Positions 5,790-10,062 of a DNA stretch of 10,062 bases are shown one piece after another. The notes below the pieces were generated by a model. The model searched no databases and had not been told where the DNA came from. It was given only the letters and a program-made list of their open reading frames with translations. The translations under genes and the position numbers were made by a program. The stretch is from Thalassospiraceae bacterium (GTDB lineage: Bacteria; Pseudomonadota; Alphaproteobacteria; Rhodospirillales; Magnetovibrionaceae). The stretch spans positions 1-10,062 of the forward strand of contig DAOVVL010000041.1 in NCBI GenBank assembly GCA_030637205.1, given 5' to 3'. How positions within the stretch are numbered: the stretch's first letter is position 1; every line of letters starts with the position of its first letter.

Positions 5790-6773
5790 ATGGCGAACGT
5801 ATTTATTAAATTTCAGCAACTGCCTGCGACTGTTCGCGGTGCATTGTGGATGAACGCGGCTTCGATATTTTTAGGAATTTTGAGCGTTACCGTTCGCCAC
5901 CTTTCCAAAGACCTGCACCCGTTTGAAATCGCGTTTTTCAGAAACTTTGGCCAGTTCGCGCTGATGCTGCCGTGGGTGGTGTACAGCGGCATTGGCGTGA
6001 TGAAAACCGAACGCATCGGCGCCCATGTGCGCAGGTCGATCTTTGGCATTATTGCCATGCTGACCTGGTTTACCGCCCTTTCGCTGGTGCCGGTGGCCAA
6101 GGCGACGGCGTTGGGGTTTAGCGCGCCGTTGTTCGCGACGCTGGGCGCCGCGTTGTTTCTCGGCGAAACCGTTCGCGCCCGGCGTTGGACTGCTACCGCC
6201 TTGGGCTTCATGGGCACGTTGATCATCGTGCGTCCGGGCTTTCAAACCCTGAACGGATCGGAACTGCTGGCGCTGGGCTCAGCCGCATTGATTGCCGGCG
6301 CGCTGCTATCGAACAAGTCACTGGCCAGAACCGAAAACCCCAACGTGATGGTGGTGTGGATGGGCCTGTTCATGACGTTGTTTTCTATCGGGCCGGCGAT
6401 ATATGTGTGGCAGTGGCCCCAGGGTGAAACCTGGGCGTGGCTGGCATTAACCGGCGTGATCGCAACCTTTGCCCACCAGTCGATCAACCGCGCGTTCAAA
6501 ACGTCCGATGCGTCATACGTCATGCCGTTTGGCTTCGTGCAGTTACCGGCGGTGGCGTTGATGGGATATATGGTTTTTGGTGAAGTTGCCGACATCTATA
6601 CATGGATCGGGGCTGCGGTGATTTTTTCATCGGGCGTGTACATTGTGCATCGCGAAGCGAAAGCGGCGATCAAAACCGATGCGCCGGTGTTGGTGCAGCC
6701 CCAGCCTGCGGTGCAGGCCCAAGCCAAAGCCCACGTTATGGTGCAAACGGCCCATGAAAGTGAAGAGCCTTAA
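5790..6773 (+). CDS. EamA-family (DMT superfamily) transporter with hydrophilic C-terminal tail
   Basis: A 327-residue inner-membrane protein with two EamA repeats, about residues 16-148 and 157-287, and about ten hydrophobic helices. VRHLSKDLHPFEIAFFRNFGQ (35-55) resembles the VRxLSxxLxPxEIxFFR segment of a DMT branch that contains riboflavin- and S-adenosylmethionine-type transporters, but the substrate cannot be assigned. GFSAPLFATLGAALFLGE (109-126) and SYVMPFGFVQLPAVALMGYMVFGE (242-265) are the typical helix 4-5 and 9-10 segments. Residues 288-327 form a hydrophilic tail rich in Ala, Gln and Val (QPQPAVQAQAKA), longer than usual. AAGG at 5778-5781 lies 8 nt before the ATG. It shares little beyond the fold with the transporter at 4350-5276, so a recent local duplication is unlikely. 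The stop overlaps that of motB. Confidence 0.92.
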   Translation: MANVFIKFQQLPATVRGALWMNAASIFLGILSVTVRHLSKDLHPFEIAFFRNFGQFALMLPWVVYSGIGVMKTERIGAHVRRSIFGIIAMLTWFTALSLVPVAKATALGFSAPLFATLGAALFLGETVRARRWTATALGFMGTLIIVRPGFQTLNGSELLALGSAALIAGALLSNKSLARTENPNVMVVWMGLFMTLFSIGPAIYVWQWPQGETWAWLALTGVIATFAHQSINRAFKTSDASYVMPFGFVQLPAVALMGYMVFGEVADIYTWIGAAVIFSSGVYIVHREAKAAIKTDAPVLVQPQPAVQAQAKAHVMVQTAHESEEP

Positions 6774-7630
6774 TTTTCAGGATTTTCTGACGTGCTATCG
6801 GGAACTGCTGGAACCGTTTCATCGCGCTGGATCGATATTTCAACGCGGCGGTTCTGCGCACGGTTGCCGGGCGACGTGTTGGGAACCAACGGGCGAGAGT
6901 CAGCATAGCCTTGCACCGTAATGCGCGCCGCCGGGATGGATGTGAATTCCAATAAATAATGCGCCACCGATGCCGCGCGCGCGGCGGATAAATCCCAGTT
7001 GGAACGGTAGCGATCGGTCGTAATGGGGATGTCGTCGGTGTGGCCTGAAATAACGATATGGCCTTCGCTTTCTTCCAGAACGGTGACGATCTTTTCCATC
7101 ACCGGTAAAAACCGAAATAACAAGTCGCCGCTGCCGGATGTAAACGAAACCTGATCGGGGAAGCGCACAATGGTCACCCCTTCGGCAACCACCACATCAA
7201 TCATCGCGCTTTCAATTTCATCTGCCATTGCCGTTTGCAGTTTTGAAAAAGTTTCCAGATTTTCTTTTTCGAAAGCTTCTTCTGCGCTGGGCGCAGGTGC
7301 TGGGGCAGGCGGTACAGCTTCATCGGGTTCTTTGGCTTGTTCTTCCACCGGCAAAACTTTTGATACCGGTGCCGGCAGGGTCATGGTTTTGGCGGTATGC
7401 ACCGCCGTGCCGCCGCGTTCAACAAAGCCGGTCAGCATGTCTTCCATCTGAAAGCCAAAGGCATCGCGCAGGTTTCCCGAAAGGTCTTTGAAACGCTGGG
7501 TTTCCATGGTGGCGAAAGAAAGCAGCAGCACAAACAACGTCAACAGCAACGCCATCAGGTCGGCAAACGTCACCATCCATGACGGCGCGCCGCCGGATGC
7601 CTTGGGTTTGCTTTTTGCAAGCGAGCTCAT
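6770..7630 (-). CDS. motB: Flagellar stator protein MotB (PomB-like)
   Basis: A 286-residue stator B subunit. The single transmembrane helix SWMVTFADLMALLLTLFVLLLSF (17-39) carries the ion-binding aspartate D24, the same position as in Vibrio PomB. The plug and linker region (about 42-155) contains a short Pro/Ala-rich stretch (107-114). The OmpA/MotB peptidoglycan-binding domain covers about 160-268, with GHTDDIPI (196-203), NWDLSAARA (211-219), GYADSRPL (241-248) and NRAQNRRVEISI (256-267). The protein anchors the stator to the cell wall and couples ion flow to flagellar rotation with MotA. Its ATG overlaps the motA stop as ATGA (7627-7630), implying translational coupling, and AAGG lies 9 nt upstream. 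The TFADLMALL context and the match to PomB around residues 15-60 suggest a PomB-type stator. Its stop shares TTAA with the convergent transporter gene. Confidence 0.95.
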   Translation of the reverse strand: MSSLAKSKPKASGGAPSWMVTFADLMALLLTLFVLLLSFATMETQRFKDLSGNLRDAFGFQMEDMLTGFVERGGTAVHTAKTMTLPAPVSKVLPVEEQAKEPDEAVPPAPAPAPSAEEAFEKENLETFSKLQTAMADEIESAMIDVVVAEGVTIVRFPDQVSFTSGSGDLLFRFLPVMEKIVTVLEESEGHIVISGHTDDIPITTDRYRSNWDLSAARAASVAHYLLEFTSIPAARITVQGYADSRPLVPNTSPGNRAQNRRVEISIQRDETVPAVPDSTSENPEN

Positions 7631-8409
7631 TTTTCTGCGCCTTCAGTTTCATCGCCTGAAATGGTGCGTTGGCCTTCGGGCAGGTACGCTTCCAGAATAT
7701 CGCCCAGCACCATCGGGCTTTGGCGACCGTGAATTTGCGTGACGGCTTCAAGGATCAATTCCTTGGTCACGCGTTCTTCATCGGTTTTGGATTCCAGTTT
7801 GTCGGCGATGGGCAGGGCAATCAGGTTGGCAATCAACGCCCCGTAAAGCGTGGTCAACAATGCAACCGCCATGGCAGGCCCGATGGTGGCCGGGTCTTCG
7901 AGGCTGGAAAGCATTTGCACCAACCCAACCAACGTTCCGATCATGCCCATGGCCGGCGCAGACTCGCCAATGCCGCGAAATATTTTTCCGCCTTCTTCAT
8001 GGCGATGGATGGAAAGTTCCATCTCGCTGGTCAGCGCCTTGCGCACCACTTCCAGTGCGTGGCCATCAATACACAGCCTGAGGCCGCGTTTATAAAAATC
8101 GTTGCTCACTTCCACCTGTTCCAGCGCCAGCATGCCTTCTTTGCGGGCGCGATCGGCCAGTTCCAACGAGGTGTCGATGAGTTGGCGGGGGTTTTCATGG
8201 ACGTTGATAAAGGCCGTTTTCAGCCCCAGCTTGAACGCAACGAATACGTTGGAAAGCGGAAACTTGATCAGCGTTGCTGCAAAGGTGCCGCCAACCACGA
8301 TCAGAAACCCCGGAAGGTTGAGAAATACCCAAAGATCAGACCCCGACATCACCGCCAGCGCCACCACCGTCATGCCGATGGCCAGACCTATCATTGTCGC
8401 CAGATCCAT
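7627..8409 (-). CDS. motA: Flagellar stator protein MotA (PomA-like)
   Basis: A 260-residue inner-membrane stator A subunit with four helices: about 4-21, 28-48, 150-171 and 178-202. MDLATMIGL and the second-helix FLNLPGFLIVVGGT (29-42) are typical of PomA. The cytoplasmic loop, which contacts the FliG rotor, includes ADRARKEGMLALE (85-97) with its conserved charges. Helices 3 and 4 carry SAPAMGMIGTLVGLV (150-164, with P152) and GPAMAVALLTTLYGALIANLIALP (177-200). The adjacent threonines T186/T187 match the TT of Vibrio sodium-driven PomA rather than typical proton MotA sequences. AGGGG lies 7 nt before the ATG. Together with motB it forms the torque-generating unit. No other flagellar genes are in view, as is common for stator operons. 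It lies 89 bp downstream of the pterin dehydratase gene on the same strand. Confidence 0.95.
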   Translation of the reverse strand: MDLATMIGLAIGMTVVALAVMSGSDLWVFLNLPGFLIVVGGTFAATLIKFPLSNVFVAFKLGLKTAFINVHENPRQLIDTSLELADRARKEGMLALEQVEVSNDFYKRGLRLCIDGHALEVVRKALTSEMELSIHRHEEGGKIFRGIGESAPAMGMIGTLVGLVQMLSSLEDPATIGPAMAVALLTTLYGALIANLIALPIADKLESKTDEERVTKELILEAVTQIHGRQSPMVLGDILEAYLPEGQRTISGDETEGAEK

Positions 8410-8468
8410 GCATCATCCCCTAATGCTAAAATAACCGTGAGCGGCGCCCTGGGGATAATTCTATCAGC

Positions 8469-8494
8469 AAAAGGATAGGCAGCAAAATCCTTTT
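8469..8494 (-). terminator. Hairpin between the pterin dehydratase gene and motA (possible weak terminator)
   Basis: A perfect 8-bp inverted repeat, AAAAGGAT (8469-8476) and ATCCTTTT (8487-8494), with a 10-nt loop. It lies 5 bp after the dehydratase stop and 60 bp upstream of motA, both read leftwards. The only T-run is the four bases of the stem itself, so termination would be weak. It may separate the two genes or allow partial read-through. I see no convincing motA promoter in the rest of the gap. Confidence 0.4.
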
Positions 8495-8498
8495 AAAA

Positions 8499-8786
8499 TC
8501 AAAGGGCTGCCTCGATCGCGTGGGCAAGGCTAAGATCCAGCTGGGTGATGGCATTGGCATCGTGGGTGCTTAGGCGGAAGTCGACCCGGTTATACACATT
8601 GCGCCAGTCCGGGTGGTGGTCGGCGGTCCGCGCCGCGTCCGCCACGCGGGTCATGAAATCAAAGGCCCGATCGAAGTCATCAAATTGAAAGCTTTTTTCA
8701 AGCGCCAAGCCATCGCTTGAAACCTGCCAGCCTTTCAGGGCTGTGAGTGCTTTGTTGAGTGCGTCCGGTGCGATCGGGTGGGGCAT
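8499..8786 (-). CDS. Pterin-4a-carbinolamine dehydratase
   Basis: A 95-residue single-domain protein, the full family length. The signature TADHHPDWRNVYNRVDFRLSTHD contains the active-site pattern H57-H58-P59, W61, Y65 and H75, followed by D84 in the last helix (TQLDLSLAHAIE). The N-terminal half has the usual GWQVSSDGLALEKSFQFDDFDRAFDFM (19-45). The enzyme dehydrates 4a-hydroxytetrahydrobiopterin formed by aromatic amino-acid hydroxylases, and some bacterial members act with phenylalanine hydroxylase (PhhA/PhhB). No hydroxylase gene is next to it here, so its partner is unknown. It lacks a clear Shine-Dalgarno sequence. It is divergent from the metallopeptidase gene across only 47 bp and upstream of motAB on the same strand, with a hairpin between. 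Confidence 0.95.
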   Translation of the reverse strand: MPHPIAPDALNKALTALKGWQVSSDGLALEKSFQFDDFDRAFDFMTRVADAARTADHHPDWRNVYNRVDFRLSTHDANAITQLDLSLAHAIEAAL

Positions 8787-8833
8787 GTTTTACACTTGGG
8801 AAACTTGGCGGAAAGTTCAAGGGGCGTTAACCT

Positions 8834-9259
8834 GTGGGCGTGATGAAAAATCCAAATTCCAACCCAAGCACGCCACCGGACCTTGAAGCACTGGACGCCA
8901 TCGCGCGCGCCCAGTTACGCACCCTGCCCCCGGAACTGGCGGAAAGGGTAAACGGCGTGGTGATCCGGGTTGAGGATTTCCCGAGCGAAGACATTATGAA
9001 AGAGCTGGAACTCGAAACCCCGTTTGATCTGTTGGGGCTGTACAGCGGCATCGCCCACACAGACAAAAGCATTTCAGATGTTGCCCATGATGTGGACCTG
9101 ATCTTTTTGTATCGCCGCGCCATTCTTGATTACTGTTATGAAAGCGGCGAAGACCTTGCCCATCTGGTGCGCCATGTTTTGGTCCACGAAATCGGCCATC
9201 ATTTTGGTTTCAGCGATGATGATATGGAACGCATTGAAAATAATCTGGATAGTATCTAA
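8834..9259 (+). CDS. Metallopeptidase family protein (minimal zincin, HExxH)
   Basis: A protein of up to 141 residues matching the short zincin-like family PF06262 (possibly MPN/UPF-type 'metallopeptidase family protein'). The zinc-binding motif is HEIGHHFGFSDDD, with H118, E119, H122 and an aspartate at 128 that may give the third ligand. Upstream are LPPELAERVNGVVIRVEDFP (31-50) and DLLGLYSG (65-72), both typical of the family. No signal peptide or transmembrane segment is present, so a cytoplasmic location is inferred. The substrate is unknown. Three in-frame starts are possible: GTG 8834, GTG 8840 and ATG 8843. AAGGGG at 8819-8824 lies 9 nt before GTG 8834, which favours that one, while ATG 8843 would be 18 nt away. 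A strong hairpin terminator follows 46 bp after the stop. Confidence 0.9.
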   Translation: MGVMKNPNSNPSTPPDLEALDAIARAQLRTLPPELAERVNGVVIRVEDFPSEDIMKELELETPFDLLGLYSGIAHTDKSISDVAHDVDLIFLYRRAILDYCYESGEDLAHLVRHVLVHEIGHHFGFSDDDMERIENNLDSI

Positions 9260-9260
9260 A

Positions 9261-9291
9261 GCCCCGAACAGGGGCCGCGCTTAATAGCGCG
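9261..9291 (+). repeat. Two small tandem hairpins just after the metallopeptidase stop
   Basis: GCCCC (9261-9265) pairs with GGGGC (9271-9275), and CGCGC (9276-9280) pairs with GCGCG (9287-9291), back to back with no T-run. They begin one base after the stop codon. They may stabilise the 3' end of the mRNA ahead of the terminator at 9306. Confidence 0.4.
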
Positions 9292-9305
9292 TGCTTGCAA
9301 ACCAC

Positions 9306-9334
9306 AAAGGCCACTGCGTTAGCGGTGGCCTTTT
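9306..9334 (+). terminator. Rho-independent terminator, nearly symmetrical
   Basis: AAAGGCCACTGC (9306-9317) pairs with GCGGTGGCCTTT (9322-9333) over 12 bp with one T-G pair and a GTTA loop, followed by TTTTG. It serves the metallopeptidase gene on the plus strand. The stem is almost as good on the minus strand (AAAAGGCCACCGC to GTGGCCTTT), so it may work both ways. On the minus strand it directly follows the partial tRNA copy at 9340-9356. Confidence 0.8.
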
Positions 9335-9337
9335 GAT

Positions 9338-9356
9338 AATGGTGGAGCCGATCGGG
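9338..9356 (-). repeat. Direct repeat: duplicated 3' end of tRNA-Ala (distal copy)
   Basis: AATGGTGGAGCCGATCGGG (plus-strand reading) occurs here and again at 9432-9450, where it is the last 17 nt of tRNA-Ala including the encoded CCA plus two downstream bases. The two copies are identical over 19 bp and 94 bp apart. Similarity stops after the T-stem, so this is a fragment and not a second tRNA gene. Confidence 0.9.
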
Positions 9357-9360
9357 CCAA

Positions 9361-9386
9361 CCCCGAAGCGGCGAAGCCGCGTGGGG
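9361..9386. repeat. GC-rich hairpin between the two tRNA 3'-end copies
   Basis: CCCC (9361-9364) pairs with GGGG (9383-9386). Inside it GCGGC (9368-9372) pairs with GCCGC (9376-9380) around a GAA loop. The core GCGGCGAAGCCGC is a palindrome of a kind often scattered in alphaproteobacterial intergenic DNA. There is no T-run, so it is not a typical terminator. Confidence 0.5.
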
Positions 9387-9389
9387 CAT

Positions 9390-9425
9390 AAAAAACCCGC
9401 CACACTTTCAGGTGCAGCGGGCTTT
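9390..9425 (-). terminator. Rho-independent terminator of tRNA-Ala
   Basis: On the minus strand AAAGCCCGC (9417-9425) pairs with GCGGGTTTT (9392-9400) over 9 bp with one G-U pair and runs into six T (9390-9395). It begins 8 bases after the CCA end of the tRNA. Confidence 0.85.
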
Positions 9426-9433
9426 AAAAAAAA

Positions 9434-9509
<76 letters not shown>

Positions 9510-9564
9510 AAAACGAAGAACGCCCCAAAATGAAGCGGCCTTGGGTGACCCGCCAATATTGCGT

Positions 9565-9594
9565 TTTATGCCCATCCGGGCGGGGGCTTGTCAA
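9565..9594 (-). promoter_or_regulatory. Promoter of tRNA-Ala
   Basis: On the minus strand a perfect TTGACA (9589-9594) is followed after 18 bp by CATAAA (9565-9570, four of six consensus bases). Transcription would start near 9558, about 50 nt before the mature tRNA 5' end, a normal precursor leader. Confidence 0.65.
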
Positions 9595-9721
9595 GCATCA
9601 GAGGCCCCCTCTCAGGCGCGGTGCATTTGTTTCCTTGTTAGCCTTTTGTTTGCTTGCGGGGCCGGGGCCTAAAGGTTAGTTTGTTGAAAATCGTAACAAC
9701 TTTGACCTTGGGGCCTGCCCG

Positions 9722-10018
9722 ATGGACGTCATTCTCATTCCTTTTCTGCAACTGGTTCTGGCCGTGATCAACATTTACGTGTGGATCGTGGTGGCTGGGG
9801 TGGTATTAAGGTGGCTGACAGCCTTTAATGTGAGCAACACGTCCAACCGGTTTGTCTACATGATTGGCGATTTCATTTACCGCATAACCGAGCCGCTGCT
9901 GCGCCCGATCCGCAATATTTTGCCGGATATGGGCAACATCGATTTATCAGCCGTGGCGCTGATTTTGATGTTGTGGTTTACCGAAAGCATCCTGATCCAG
10001 ATTATGATGAAGGTCTAA
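9722..10018 (+). CDS. yggT: YggT family integral membrane protein
   Basis: A 98-residue protein of the YggT family (PF02325). Two hydrophobic helices, about residues 5-30 and 76-95, flank the conserved loop RITEPLLRPIRNILPDMGNIDLSAVALILML (54-84), the family hallmark. The family is related to chloroplast YCF19/CCB3 proteins. Bacterial members are tied loosely to osmotic stress, cell division or membrane-complex assembly, with no settled function. This is the single-repeat form common in alphaproteobacteria. GGGG at 9710-9713 lies 8 nt before the ATG. The 212-bp gap upstream holds the tRNA-Ala promoter on the other strand. I see no clear promoter for yggT, only an imperfect dyad (TTGTT-N9-AACAA) around 9681-9699. 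The 44 bases after its stop show no recognisable gene. Confidence 0.93.
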   Translation: MDVILIPFLQLVLAVINIYVWIVVAGVVLRWLTAFNVSNTSNRFVYMIGDFIYRITEPLLRPIRNILPDMGNIDLSAVALILMLWFTESILIQIMMKV

Positions 10019-10062
10019 GCGGCCTTTCACATCTTGGGGTAAAATACCAAAAACCTGGTCCG

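Noticed and set aside
4350..6773. The two DMT transporters as an inverted gene duplication.
   Set aside because: They share only the family fold. Their motifs, lengths and C-termini differ, and no nucleotide similarity is apparent by eye.
7669..8478. A 269-codon plus-strand ORF covering all of motA.
   Set aside because: It is antisense to a clear motA gene, is rich in His and Gln as expected from the complement of GC-biased codons, and has no recognisable domain.

Overview
The window looks like ordinary chromosome from an alphaproteobacterium, probably a marine or aquatic member of the Rhodospirillales or a relative. This rests on the gene families present: an IalB-family secreted protein, a Rhizobium etli-type asparaginase, a PomA/PomB-like flagellar stator, an alphaproteobacterial-style RlmN and YggT. 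Base composition is moderately GC-rich and is similar across all the genes by eye. I found no transposase, integrase, prophage, CRISPR array or defence cassette, and no convincing new multi-gene system.

Layout. Positions 1-1894 (minus strand) hold a secreted IalB-family protein, then the rRNA/tRNA methyltransferase rlmN, then the 5' end of a DsbA-like CxxC oxidoreductase that runs off the left edge. Divergent from this is a class 3 (R. etli-type) L-asparaginase (plus, 1961-3001). It ends tail-to-tail on a TrmH/SpoU RNA methyltransferase (minus), the two sharing a TTAA tetranucleotide for both stop codons. A periplasmic DsrE-like protein (plus, 3834-4292) follows, closed by a clear intrinsic terminator. 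Next come two EamA/DMT transporters on opposite strands, with a small two-helix membrane protein between them. The second transporter again ends on a shared TTAA with motB. The motA-motB stator pair (minus, overlapping by ATGA) lies downstream of a pterin-4a-carbinolamine dehydratase gene on the same strand. A UPF-type zinc metallopeptidase (plus) is divergent from the dehydratase. The right end holds tRNA-Ala(CGC) on the minus strand and yggT on the plus strand.

The genes are mostly unrelated housekeeping and transport functions: RNA modification, amino-acid catabolism, small-molecule transport, motility and pterin recycling. Only motAB is a clear functional pair. No gene-free stretch exceeds 300 bases.

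The most interesting signal is at 9338-9450. The last 17 nt of tRNA-Ala plus 2 downstream bases are repeated 94 bp away, and each copy is followed on the tRNA strand by its own hairpin terminator. This pattern resembles an attachment-site scar. Other points of note are a G-rich run of three near-identical 9-mers just upstream of a perfect TTGACA box (which argues for a shorter start of the small membrane protein), two convergent pairs sharing TTAA stops, PomA/PomB-like (possibly sodium-type) stator sequence, and near-leaderless promoter candidates for the IalB gene and rlmN.
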